A stretch of 64,000 nucleotides of DNA from Chenopodium formosanum (Eukaryota > Streptophyta > Magnoliopsida > Caryophyllales > Amaranthaceae): positions 5,272,501 through 5,336,500 of the forward strand of contig CM044857.1 of the NCBI GenBank assembly GCA_024500155.1. The letters run 5' to 3'. The number at the start of each line of letters is the position of its first letter. Position 1 is the first letter of the stretch. The translations under genes and the position numbers were made by a program. The notes beneath the pieces were generated by a model. It ran no database searches. It was not told the DNA's origin and was given only the letters and a program-made list of their open reading frames with translations. Below are positions 10,601 to 22,455 of this stretch, in pieces.

Positions 10601-11775
10601 TAATAGAGTTATGAGAAAGAGAATGTTTGGAAAGCTTGATTAAATTATATTGATGAATATACACGAGTATATATAGTACAAGATTAGAACATTGAACATA
10701 CCAAACTATGACTAGATACAATATATGACTAGGTATGTTAGCTAATTATAGGGATATACTTTGACTATCAAAATTAAGGAATAAATCAAGGGATTTACAT
10801 ATTCTCAACAATAACTAATAATGATAATGATGATATAATCATTTGTATCCTTTATACGCCCCCGCAAGACGGACGCTTGGAACAAGAGACTGATCTTGGA
10901 TATAACATTTTAAATCTTGTTAAATGTAGGGATTAAAGTGGTGGTGAGAAAGGTTGCATTGCATTGTGATTCTTCAATAAGGTTTGGAGGGAGAAAAGAA
11001 GAAAAAGAAGTGTATAGGAGGGTTATTTATTTATTTATTTTATTTTTTTGAATGGAGGAGTTGCGTGAAGAAGTAAAAAGATAGTATATATAGAGAGAGA
11101 ATAAGAAGTTGTTTAATGGGTGTTTTTTCACGGTTTTTAAACACATGAACCATTGATTGTATAAATTATTTTTTTTAAAAAAAAAAATTTCCAGCGTATG
11201 CTTGCAACAAATGGGAGAAAAAAATAAATAAATATAGAGGTTCTTTCACCACCAAAGAAGGCGAAATAGAAAAATTATAATGGTGGTGATGGTGGTTTAG
11301 AACGGAATGTTATGTTTCTCCATAATGGTTTTTGGAGAGAGATTTCATATATAGTAACACATGGTAGGTAAACTACGGGTAACCGTAAAAGGATTGTTTT
11401 TCCGTGTAAGGGGTTTGGAGAAAAAAATAATTTAAAATGTCATCTCTTGGTATATGAAATACGGGGTGCCAAAAGTGTTGATCGAAAAGTGTGATTTTGG
11501 TTTGAAGCTTTTCGAGAAGGGAGTTTGATATGGTCACCATCATTTGTCGGCGTCGGCAAAGGGTGTTGATAGTGTAACCATGGTAGTAGCGGAAGCAAGA
11601 AAAGATGGATCAAAAGCTCATGATACCATGATAGAGTTATGAGAAAGAGAATGTTTGGAAAACTTGATTATATTAATGAATATACACGAGTATATATAGT
11701 ACAAGATTAGAACATTGAACATACCAAACTATAACTTGATACAATATATGATAATGATGATATAATCATCTTTAT
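10601..11775 (-). mobile_element. Small non-autonomous LTR element (TRIM/Copia-like)
   Basis: A direct repeat starting ATAGAGTTATGAGAAAGAG occurs at 10603 and 11631 and shares the following ~120 bp, including ACACGAGTATATATAGTACAAG and GAACATTGAACATACCAAACT. Just left of the right copy, the minus strand reads TGGTATCATGAGC, a Copia-like primer-binding site, so the element reads right to left. The left copy can be followed to ATTCTCAACA at 10810, that is, TGTTGAGAAT on the minus strand, a common LTR start. The right copy appears internally deleted. The ~800-bp interior has no coding capacity. The outer limits and TSD are unresolved. Confidence 0.6.
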
Positions 11776-11995
11776 CCTTAATAGATACGAGGCACACGTG
11801 ACAAATATAAGTGAAGATACATCAACCTCAGGTATTTCATAAAATGTCTTAGAGAAAAATATCTTTCGCCCTCTTTTTCCTTATGCAGTCAGCTACGAAT
11901 AATAATGATGCTTGTTAAAGAATATTGAGACTCATCACTCAATTGTATTGATCCTACTCACTCCTTCAACGCTCTTGCTTACTGTGGCCATCTCC

Positions 11996-14900
11996 ATAAA
12001 ATAAAGTTGTATTTTACCACCAATAAAATTTCCAAAAATTGGGTTTTACCACTAATTAACGAATTATGTTCATGAATCCGTTAGTAAGGCCCACCTTTTT
12101 GACATTTCCTCTTCATCTCCCTCGATCTTCCATGCCAATCAGCCGGGAATGTAATACCCCGTATTTTTGAAACGTATTTCTAATTATTTAATTAATTAGT
12201 ATTCTCTTAAAAAGGGTATTTTAGTAGTTTATTTTACTATTTGAATTTTGGAGCCAAAATGATATTTGAATTTTGGCGCCAAAAGTATTTAAAAACCCAA
12301 TTATTATTTTTGGAAAAGATTTATTATCCATTTATTTTATTTTAAAAACCGGATTATTTATATTATATTTCGGATATTTTAACTAATAATCAAAATTATA
12401 TTTTAATTATTTAATTAGGAGGTCCGAATTACCTAAATAATAAGCTATGATTTTTGGATTTTCTAAGTGTAGAAAATCTGATTTTCTTAGTGAATTTATT
12501 TAGTGAATAATTGATATTTTCTTAATTAATTATTTTATACAATAAATATTATTTACACAATTATTTTTAATTCCTTAAAACTAGCAAATTAATTCCTTAA
12601 ATATCTAAAGGGAGGTCCGAAAATATGAGCTTAGGAAAGATCAAATTTTCGGCCACCATGATAGATTTTTGGGTGATTTATTTTTGTAAATTGTATTTTC
12701 AATTATCTCCTCAAAATCTCTTATTTTCCTTAATTTTATTTTTCCATCTCACAAAAATTTGATCATCTTATTTTCCTACCTTATTTCATCTTTGATTATT
12801 CCCCAAGTAATTTCTTCTGTCATATTATTTTCATGATAAACACACTTTCCTAAATTCTATTATTCTTAATCACCTTAATATCAAAAGTTTCCATATTTTT
12901 TTTTATTCACTTCTCCAAGTAATTTCGTTAATACTTTTTACCATAATTCTTCCAACATTCTCCTACCATAATTTTTTCATTCGTGAGCCTATAAATACCC
13001 CCTCATACCTCTAATACTCTTCACACCAAAACTCAATTCTCTTCTTCTCTTTAATTCTTCTTCTTTTCCCTAAACCTTTTCATACTTTTCTTCTCCTCTT
13101 TGTACACAAATCATCTCATTTATCTTTGAAGCCAGTTTTCGGGGTATTGACGTTTCACAAAAGATTGTTCATCTCGAAAAATCCTTGACGTTAGGCTCAA
13201 GAATCACCCAATTCAGTGTTATATTGAAGGAGTTATGACCTTTGCAAGTTCTGCCTATTCTTTCCAACGAAAATTCAATTCTCTTTAATCCTATTCCTTT
13301 ATCTTTTTCATGGTTAGTTTTCTAAAATATAAATACCTATTTCAAAGCTATAATTTTATATTAAAGTATTATTTTAAAAGAGTTTTATATTCCATGCACA
13401 TTAGATTTGATTTTATGTTGTGATAACCTTATGGTTATGTTATTTGCAAGATGCATTCGTGATTGAACTTTGAAAGTGCGAAGTGTTGATTGATATTTGA
13501 AATCAAGGTTTTTGAGGTTCTTTTTGTGTGGTTTTTTCTAGCAAGGATCAAGGTACGTTTAGGTGGCTAGATACCTTTGAAAGTGATTGGTTTGAATAAC
13601 ATGTTTTATATGATTTTATTGGTGATTGAATTAAATTGATTTGAATTATGTTTGGAGGTATTAATTTTAATATTTAATTTGTTTTAATAAAAGTATTTTG
13701 AATGATTGATTTTTAAATCATGTTTTGAATGGTTTGAATTACTTATCGTGTTTAAATAAAGGAATTGATTTTAAATGGTTTGTTGAATTAAATAAAAGGT
13801 TTTTCAAGGAACAGTTATTGATTTTGAAAAGTTATTAATGTGAGATTTTATTCTCAAGTATCTATTTAAAAGGTTTTGATTTTGAAAGTATGTGGAATTA
13901 TTAAAAAGGAGTTTGAATTATATTAGAATTTATTGGATATTAAAAGGATTTATTGAACCATTGAATTATTATTATTAATACTTTATAAGCATGTTGGTAA
14001 TCCCACTATACGGATTTGGTTTATTGATAAGGCCTTGGACTTTGTATGACCGGGTCTTTCCTCAAGAATAGCCTTGTAATATAAGGAGACTAGCTTGGGG
14101 GGTGTGCACACTTGGGTGAAGAATTGGATCAAAAGAAATTGGTTCTTAATAAAGAAATTGGTTTTATTTACTATTATTTTGAATATTGAATCATTGGAAT
14201 CGGTTTTGGAATAATGAGTTTTGAATTTATTGGATTAATTATTGGAATTGATTTTTAAAGCATGTTTGCAAATAAATTGAGTTTACATTATCTTGCACTT
14301 ATCGTACTTAGCATATCTTGCTAATCCGTATTTCCTATTTGTTTTTGTTCGCCTTGTTTACCGTAATGGTAAGCAGTGTTAAATATTTTCAGGTGGAGTC
14401 ATGAATGAACATATGGGAGTCTCGGGATTTGCTTCACCTAGTTTAGGAATGTTGGTCTCGTTTTTATTTTGAGTACTCATAACAATGTTACTATTTTTAT
14501 AAGTATTAATAAAAGAAAGAGTACTGATGTTTCCGCTGCAAAGTATTGGTTTTTATTTAGTAAGTTTTGAGTAGCCTTGCGTAATCACGCGGCGGTAATA
14601 CGCCTAAGTCTATCTCTACGGTATAATTAAACGTATTATACTAGTATTTCCGTAGAGGGAGATTTGGGGGTGTTACAAAGAACGAAATCAACCCCACCTC
14701 GGTTGGTTGGAATTTTGCGTGGGGCTATGGAGGGGTTAGAATTTGGTGGTGGCTAGGGAGGGGGTTGGAATTAGGTGGTGGCTAGGAAGGAGGTCGAAAT
14801 TTGGTGGTGGCTAGGGATTTAGGTGTTCGAAATTCAGTAGATGGAAAAAGGGTCGGAATCCGGTGTTGGGGCTAGGTCGAGTTGGGGTCGAAATTCGATG

Positions 14901-15375
14901 GGAGGGGTTAGAAGGGGAAAGGGATCGAATTTTGAGGTCAGAAAAGGGAGGAGAAGGGGGAGACAAGGTTGGTGGTCATAAATAGGAAGGGAAGGGGAGG
15001 AGGAGAGGCCGCCAGAAACAAAGGGGAAGAGGGGCTGCCAGAAGGTAGGGGAAGGAGGTTGTCGGAAACGGACCGGCTATGTGGACACTTAGGAGCCGGT
15101 GCGACGATGAGGGCTGCGGAAGGGGTGCCGACAACGATGGCTAGCTTGGATGGTTTTGATTTTATTAATTTTTTTTTTTACATCCAATAATATGGTAACA
15201 CGTGTACATGGTAAGCCCCATAACGGATTTATGGACGGAATCCGTTAGTTGGGGGTGATTGGTAATGAAAACCAATTTGAATTTTTTTATATGGTAGTAA
15301 AATAAAACTTTTTTTAAATTAAGGTGGTAAAAACCAATAAGTGGTTATTTGAAGGTGGTAAAAGTCAAAATTTCA
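11996..15375. mobile_element. MULE-like element with ~100-bp terminal inverted repeats
   Basis: Left sequence AAAGTTGTATTTTACCACC...AATCCGTTAGTAAGGCC is matched in inverted orientation near 15205-15310 (AAAGTTTTATTTTACTACC...AATCCGTTATGGGGC read on the minus strand). Extra TTTTACCACC motifs lie further out on the right, to about 15375. The interior right part (14690-15160) is G-rich with repeated GGTGGTGGCTAGGGAGG-like units, similar to the interiors of the other two MULEs here. The centre is occupied by a solo LTR. No transposase was found and no TSD was resolved, so the ends are approximate. Confidence 0.55.
12150..14677 (+). mobile_element. Long (2.5-kb) solo LTR, Ty3/gypsy type
   Basis: The segment starts TGTAATACCCCGTATTTTTG and ends GGGGGTGTTACA, complementary TG...CA ends of an LTR. 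A TATA box (TATAAATA, 12990-12997) is followed by a pyrimidine-rich start region. An AATAAAA signal lies near 14508, so transcription would run left to right. There is no second copy and no internal gag-pol sequence, hence a solo LTR. The flanking pentamers GGGAA and AAGAA match only partly, so the TSD is decayed or the ends are off by a base or two. Gypsy assignment rests on LTR length and style and is an inference. Confidence 0.72.
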
Positions 15376-15436
15376 AAAAAAAAAAAAAAAAAAAAAAACT
15401 TTGCAATTTCCTTTTTATAAAATATAATTCATACTG

Positions 15437-15582
15437 TTTTTTTTTTTTTTTAAGGTTAGGAGAATTCCCTTACAAGTTGGGGTGAGGGAAATAAGAGATC
15501 CAACTTGCTTGGGGTGAGAATCGAACCCCTTTTACAGGAGTGGAAGGAGGGTCTCCAACCATTAGGCCAACCTTGATTCTCA
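15437..15582 (-). mobile_element. tRNA-derived SINE
   Basis: On the minus strand a tRNA-like head has an A-box-like TGGCCTAATGG (complement of 15559-15569) and a B-box-like GGTTCGATTCT (complement of 15517-15527) with normal spacing. It is followed by a ~65-bp body and an A-tail (the T-run at 15437-15451). This is the layout of plant Au-like SINEs. It is not a tRNA gene, because the acceptor stem and anticodon arm cannot be folded. No clear TSD was seen. Confidence 0.7.
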
Positions 15583-16076
15583 TATTATATGTTTTTTGAA
15601 AGAGAATTCTTAGACATAGGTATAAAAATACTTGTATGACGAGAAGTACCACCATAAACGGAGGATAATAGGCCGTGAGGCACATATGACACAAGTCACA
15701 CAACACATATTACTCAGCTATGAAGATGGTTAAATAAAAGAAAAATACATGCTTAATGGTTGATATCCTTGCTATATATTAACATCCTTTTTCTTCACGA
15801 AGTAAACTACTCCGTACTTTATTTTAGATTCCATCAACAAAGAAAGTATATCCACAGCAGACAGCAGTATCATAGCACTATAGCAGATTCTCACGTATAC
15901 GAGTTAAGCAATTCATTTTCCTAATTTTTTATTTTTCCTAATATCTGATGAATGGTTTGGTACTTTACCAAAACAAGACGAGGATGTACTTCTTATATAT
16001 ACTAATCCCCCTACATAAATTAAGATTAAAATTCGTAAAATCTTGTAATCATAGCTGAGATGCTCAAGTAAGTACC
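15583..16076. other. Downstream flank of the kinase pseudogene
   Basis: AT-rich DNA that would contain the 3' UTR of the receptor-kinase pseudogene on the minus strand. No other feature was seen. Confidence 0.4.
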
Positions 16077-19000
16077 TCAAAGTATAAGCTGGCATCTATG
16101 CCGCCTCCCACAGAGGAGTATGTGGTCTCTTTGAGCATGTAGCTGACCAATGGCATCTTTAATATCCATTCGATCTTGTGGCAATTCAGAGGAACATTTC
16201 ACCCCAATCATGATCATTGTTGCTATGCAGTCGAAAACACATTTCGTAATGCCGCCTGGCCTTCTATCATCCAAATCTATGTTTCTTTCTTCAACATCAT
16301 CAAACTTAAGCTTAGGATCTATGATCTCCAACAAATGATCAGCCAAACCTAACTCTGCAAACTTGTGCAGGCTCATATCTCCTTCGAATATCAAATCAGT
16401 GGGATTCTTTTCAGTCATCATCTCTAGCAAAATGATTCCGTAACTGTACAGATCACCTGCTGCAGACACTGAAGATCCAAGGCCGTACTCTATACAACAT
16501 ATCATCAATCATTACAAAGTTATCATTATTAGATGCAGAATAAACTAATTTTAAAATTATTTTTGAGATAAGGTGGTGGAATCTTTACCTGGAGCAGTAT
16601 ACCCAACAGTTCCTCTTACCCCTACAGAGCTACTGTTATAGAGCTGGTCAGATATTTCTGGAATAAGCTTTACCAACCCGAAATCTCCAACATGGGCAGT
16701 CATGTCATCGTCAAGCAAAATATTGGAGGGCTTTAGATCGCAATGGATGATAGAAGTACCAATGCCGTTGTGGATGTAGTCTAGGGCATGTGCTACATCT
16801 ATGGCTATATTTAACCTTTGTTGAAGGGTTAGATTCTGATATTGAACATCTTCTTCTGAATTTGAGTGTAACCATCTCTCAAGGCTCCCGTTTGACATAA
16901 GTTCGTAGATTAAAGCTTTGAAGACATTTCCCTGAAAGTCAATACTAGAGCATGCAGTGATGACTCCCACAAGATTCCAATGGCGGATAATTTTCAAGGC
17001 CTCACATTCTGCTACAAAGCTCTTACGGGCTCCTTGACACTGATTGTTAATCACTTTGATAGCAACAACCTTTTCTACTCCCTCAAGAAGAAGGGTTCCT
17101 TTGTAAACAGCACCAAATCTACCTGAACCAATCATATTCTCCATAGAAAAGCCATTAGTGGCTTTGAGAAGCATGTCATAAGACACTTTTATGAATGGTT
17201 CTTTGAACAAGAGCCCTGAAACTGAGGCTTTGCTTCGACGTTTTGTGCAAATCAGATAAAGCGATGTCACAATAGCTACCCCTACAAACACACATGCTAT
17301 AATGGAGACTGCAATGATGACATCTGCAGGAGGCTTCCTTTTTCCCTTCGATGTTGGGCAGCTTGGTAATTTGAGCTGTGGAATCCCTCCACAAAGCTTT
17401 GGATTACCCACAATTGATATTGCACTAAGATTAGCGAAAACCCCTTTGGTTGGAACTCCGCCCTGAAGGTTATTGAAAGACAAATTCAGCAAAACCATGG
17501 ATGAGAAATTGAAGAAGTATTTTGGCACTTGTCCAGTCAACTTGTTACAAGAGAGATCGACATTATGAAGACCTTCCAAATGGCTAAAAGATGGAGGGAT
17601 GAATCCCGAAAAGGAGTTACCTTTCAAAGACAAATTTGTAAGAGCAACACATTCAGAAAGACTAGTTGGAATAGTACCGGACAAATTGTTATTCGACAAG
17701 TTCACAGTTACTAGATTCTTTAAGCCACCAATATCTGAAGGCAGAGAGCCTTGCAGGTGATTGTGGTCAAGAAAGAGGTGAAGTAACTCTGAAGCTTGGA
17801 AGAGTTGGTAAGGTACATTTCCAATTAGATTATTATGGCTAAGATAGAGGGATAGTAAACTGTTGCAATTACCAATAGTAGTAGGTACCGTCCCTTGAAA
17901 TCTGTTGTTCGACAAATCCAATTTACTCAACAAGGATAAATTTCCTATGGACAAAGGAATACTACCAAAGAGCTGGTTGTTTGAGAAAATTGCTTCTTGT
18001 AACCTGCTCATCTTACCAATGTCAGCTGGAATAGTTCCAGTGAATTGATTATCATTTAGATGAAGATATTGTAGGTTCAAAAGATTACTCATCCCCAACG
18101 GAGTGTTACCTGACAATCGATTGCTACTAAAATCTAGCCATCGTAGTTTGGCAGATAGATTGGCTACAGACTGAGGAAGCATCCCGCCAAAGTAATTTCC
18201 TGAAGACAACAAGATTTCTAAGCGACTACAGTTCACTAGATTGTCTAGAAAACTGAGATCGTCAGCTTCTCCTCTTCCATGAATAGCATCATATAGAAGT
18301 ACCTGAGACAGGTTTTTCATATTTCTTCCATCCAGCATGAATTTTCCAGTAAAATCATTACAAACAAGACTTAGATATTCGAGGTTGGAAAGGTTAGACA
18401 ATGAGATAGGAATAGCTGATAACACATTTATATACTCATTGTTATATGTTATATTTGAGTGTTTCTATCATATTTTCTCTATATATTTAATCTTTTAGAG
18501 CTACATTTCTTTATATTTCGATGTTGCTCTCCTCGTGCTCTCTTTCTTTATTTTGTAGGATTTACGCGTAAAAGAGCACCTTTGCAAGCTAAGTGAGCTA
18601 GGAGCGTGTAGGAGATTACAAGCCCAACATCATATGGTCATATTCCAAGCTTGAAGTTGTTTCCAAGGAGTTTTGTGTAGAAATTGCCTAGCCTTGGCCT
18701 GGTCGTGGCTTGTTGCATTAAGCTTTGGCCTGGTCGTGGCTCCTCCTTTTATGCCCAAGAGAAGCCTACCAAGATCAGTAGACACCACGGGTTGGCCGTG
18801 GCAAAGTCCTAGCAGCTTTGGGTAACCCGTGGCTATCACCTGACGAAGCATCGAAGCCAAGTTTGAGGCGGTTTGGAAGACCTATTTTAGGAAACTTCTT
18901 AACTTATTCCTAGGGATATAAATAGGCTTTGGTTAGGCATATTAGATCACTTTTTGGACTCCTTAAATTGAGTTGAAGAATTCTACAATTTCCTTCAATT

Positions 19001-20667
19001 TTAGATTTACTTTGTTCAAGATTCTATCTTCAATTCCATTAATTCAAATATTTCTTCTTTCCTATATTATTATGTCTTTTGATTATTTTGTTAATTTAAT
19101 TATGAGTGAGTAGATTTATATTCTAGGGTTAGGTTGAACCCTAGTTATGAGTAATGCATGATTTCCCCCAATTCCTTATTTAATTAGATTAATTGTTTTG
19201 CTTATTGAATTGTGCTAATTTATCAATGTTAGGTTAGACGTAATTTGATATTGATTGAACCAAGTATCTTATTTATCAATGGAAGTTGAGATTAGATGGT
19301 TTGATTAAATTCAATAAGGGCATGAAATTCTCCATGGAAATAGGTAGGATGGATTGCTAGGATTGAATGGATGTTGAGTTTAATGTCTCTAAATTGCATG
19401 ATACCATGGAAATAGGTTTGATTGGATTTTAGAGAAGCCATAAATACTCGGAAGGGGTTTATTGGTATTTTCAAGGGCACGTCCTTCCTTTGAGTATTAT
19501 TATTTTGATTAATTGGGGTAGGGATTTATCTTTGCATTATTCATACTAGTGGTGATACTTAACTCTGGATGTTTTTATTAATCGAATTATTTCATCTTGA
19601 TTCTTCTTGTTTATTTTGTTTAGAATTAGATTAGTTGAATTTCACTATTGATTGGTTACTTGCTTAGTAGTTACTTGAGTCTAATTAATTAGTTGAACCA
19701 TAGTCTCTTGGGATCCGACCCTTACTTGCCCGTCTACATAGTAGTGGTCTTGTTAGGTTATTTTTGTTAGGTACGCGACACGCCTATCAATAGCTCCTGA
19801 GAGTTTGTTATCTCCGATTTGAAACCATCGAAGTTGTGGGAAGTAGAAGCCAAGATTAGATGGAAGACTCCCACTTAATTGATTAAAATTTAAAGAGAGT
19901 TTTTGGATCTTTGAGAGGTTGTACAAAGGAGGAGGAATCTCACCAGAGAAGCTGTTACCTCCAAGTGCAAGAACTTGGAGGTCTTTGAACCTCCCTATAA
20001 AATTTGGGATTCTTCCTCGAAAGCCAGAAGGCCCCTCAGTATCTGATCGTCCAGACAGGTACAATGCTTTCAACGAAGTTAAATTTGATAACGGAGAAAG
20101 GTTGTCACCTGTTAAGTTGTTGCAGTCAAGTCCGAGGACTTCTAGTTTGGACAACAAGGAAAGTTGGGAAGGAATATTCTCAGTGAGTTTGTTGTAACCC
20201 AACTCAAGATTTTTAAGCTGCATGCAACGAGAGATGTTTGCTGGGATTTCTTGTTCGAATCAATTGTGATACAGGTTAAGAGTTTGCAGCCTAAAAAGAC
20301 GACCAACTTCAGGAGGAATATGGCCGCTGAAAGTGTTGTTTGTCAGTATAAGAGCGTGCAGAAAACTCAGGTTTCCTACAAAAGGTGATAGTTTCCCTAC
20401 CAATCCTTTCTCAGTTAGATTCAGTACTGTCACTCTTTTGTGGCGACGGCTACATGTGACTCCTTCCCACAGGCAAAAATTGGTAGACTTATTCCAAGAA
20501 CTCAGCACTCTTTGAGGATCAGAGGTTATCTTAGCTTTGATAGCTAATAACGCGACATGATCTGTCTCATCCCCTTTAAAGGAGGAATTAGAGATTGCAG
20601 TTGTTGGGATACCTATGATAATTGTGTTTAGAACATACAACAAGGGAAAGATGGTGAAGATAGGCAT
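16077..20667 (-). pseudogene. LRR receptor-like kinase (Xa21/EFR type, non-RD), disrupted
   Basis: Members of LRR subfamily XII sense extracellular ligands, often microbial, at the plasma membrane. Segments are 20667-19790, 18411-16589 and 16489-16077, with a 99-bp intron (16588-16490) and a solo LTR between the first two. With the LTR and one TSD copy removed, the segments total 3114 nt, in frame, about 1037 codons, the normal family length. Order: signal peptide (MPIFTIFPLLYVLNT), LRR N-cap with SSWN and C-WEGVTC, about 20 LRRs, a membrane segment (IIAVSIIACVFVGVAIVTSL), then the kinase. The catalytic loop reads IIHCDLKPSN (Cys before Asp, so non-RD), followed by DFG and, across the intron, TAPEYG. 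Lesions: an in-frame TGA at codon 136 (20262-20260) and the LTR insertion. RHWNLV where RHRNLV is usual may be a further decay mutation. All other splice and frame features are intact, so inactivation looks recent. Confidence 0.9.
18417..19789 (+). mobile_element. Solo LTR (1373 bp) inside the kinase gene, TSD ATAGC
   Basis: The insert starts TGATAACACATTT and ends ACACGCCTATCA, flanked by a perfect 5-bp duplication ATAGC (18412-18416 and 19790-19794). A TATA box (TATAAATA, about 18917-18924) suggests plus-strand transcription, antisense to the kinase gene. At 18683-18850 a motif like GGCCTGGTCGTGGCT recurs with variants ending CCGTGGC. The closing region (GATCCGACCCTTACTTGCCCG, CTACATAGT, GTTAGGT) matches the solo LTR at 31319-32731, so both belong to one family, probably Ty3/gypsy by length. 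Confidence 0.9.
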
Positions 20668-20939
20668 TGTTTTTGGCTTTCCTACTCCTTATGAGTATTT
20701 GTTTTTGGCTTTCCTATTCTGTATGAGTATTTTTCTGTGAGTTATTTATAGGCATGTGTACACAGTGCACACGTTAGAATTTTAGAGTTTTTACACGATA
20801 TAATCCATAAGAATTCAATAAACGTCATTAAGATATGATGTTTGAATTTAATTGTTAATAAAGGAAGATTAAGTTATTAATTGTACGTGTCTCTTGAGAT
20901 TATTTAATATGTCTCTATGACATATCGATGAGGTTTTTG

Positions 20940-21040
20940 TTTAATGACAGAGACTAAGAATGTAGGTCAATGTATGATAGGTTGCAGGTTCGAATCCCCC
21001 TCCCCTATTTGTATGTACATTTACAACAACAATTACTACA
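20940..21040 (+). mobile_element. Possible SINE remnant (B box)
   Basis: GGTTGCAGGTTCGAATCC at about 20982 is a good Pol III B box, and TGTAGGTCAATG 25-30 bases upstream could be a degenerate A box. A pyrimidine-rich and A-rich tail follows. The remainder does not fold as a tRNA. Support is weak. Confidence 0.35.
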
Positions 21041-21527
21041 AAAAATCTTTAAGTCATTACTCATTAGTGTAGTTCAGATTTTGCTTCATTAAAGTGTGAA
21101 TTCATGCCTAGAATATTATATGACCCAGTCTACATTATAATTAATCCTGTTCTTCATAAGTATCTTTGATATATGCTCTACGGTAATCAATAAATCACAA
21201 TATGATTTTGTACATCATGATGGGATATTTTAATACAGTATTTGATTTCAAAATTTTTAATACAGTATTTATACAATAACAAAATATATTTATATTTTTG
21301 AATAGCAATAACAAAATAATTAAGAATCTATGATAAGATAATTTGGAGGGGATGTGGAAAATCTGAAAGTCATGGCAGGCTTATATATTTAATAACTTAG
21401 TAAAGAACAAGAACGTTGAATAAATGTTATAGTAAATGAATTTGTTCAAGAGTAAGTCTTTGTACATGATTATCACTAATAAATTCTAATAATTTAATGT
21501 TTATTTGGACAAAGCAAAGATCACAAT

Positions 21528-21652
21528 GGAGAAAGTGAAGATCACGATGAAGAAAGTAAGATTACCAAAGACAAAGTGAAGATTGCGATGAAGAAAGTGA
21601 AGATTATTACTGAAAGTAAAAATCACGAAGGAGAAAATGAAGATCGCGATAG
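21528..21652 (+). repeat. Degenerate tandem repeat, ~26-30 bp unit
   Basis: AAAGTGAAGATCACGATGAAG and variants (GTGAAGATTGCGATGAAG, GAAAATGAAGATCGCGAT) repeat about five times. Continuous translation would give a charged repeat, but the frame is not held, so I treat it as a minisatellite. Confidence 0.65.
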
Positions 21653-22137
21653 ATCAAAGAAATACTCCCAAGTCTTTATTTATTTATTTTTTTTTTTTTT
21701 TTATAAATATTTCTTAGTAATTTCCTAAACATTTATGATTTTATAAATTTGTATTGAAAGTTATTATCAACTTTATACCTACAAGTTAAGAGATACACGC
21801 TATGCGGTGTACAATATAAGGAATTAGATGAAAAAAATAATCGATTCAAGAGTGGTTTTATTTTTTATGGGGAGTGAGAACTATTGAATATGTAAATTTA
21901 AGTGGAAGAAAGGGAGCGGTTATTATAGAGTAGTTATGATAGGATTTTTTTTTTAAAAAATTAATTTTTAAATTTTAACTATAATTGTAAAAAAAAAAAA
22001 AGTAATTTTGCAACTTAAGAGGGGTAATTTGGGGATAGTGAAATTTATCACCCAACAGACCCTTTCACTTTATATATAGGATGTAAAGTAGTGTTAGATT
22101 TCTTAGAAATTATTGTTTATGGATTTTAATTGATTAA

Positions 22138-22455
22138 TGGTGTGTTTGGATTGAAGGAAATGGAGGGAAAGGGAAAGGGAAAGATGAGGTATCTTTTATT
22201 TGAATAACAAATAAGGAAAGAAAGGAATTTTGGAAGGAAAACTCACCATTCTTCTCCCCCCTTCTTTTCCTTTCCCTATCTTTTTTTAACCATATTGTAA
22301 GGGGGATAAGATAGTAATTTACTTCCCATGTTTTTTTGTGAAGTTGAAATTTTCATTATTTTTTATTTTCTCTATTACTTCTATTACTTTTTTGTTGTCA
22401 ATCAAACAACTATTCCATTTGCAAATTCCCACGAAATTCTAACCAAACAAGCTAC
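22138..22455. mobile_element. Foldback MITE candidate (TGTTTGG ends)
   Basis: GGTGTGTTTGGATTGAAGG at the left pairs loosely with the complement of the right end (GCTTGTTTGGTTAGAATTTC). The interior is purine-rich on one arm and pyrimidine-rich on the other. Ends and TSD are not resolved. Similar TGTTTGGTT starts occur inside VPS35 introns near 58634 and 62429. Confidence 0.35.

Noticed and set aside
12150..14677. Complete LTR retrotransposon
   Set aside because: Only one LTR copy and no gag, protease, reverse transcriptase or integrase sequence, so it is a solo LTR.
15437..15582. Possible tRNA gene on the minus strand
   Set aside because: A- and B-box motifs are present, but no acceptor stem or anticodon arm can be formed and an A-tail follows; this is a SINE.
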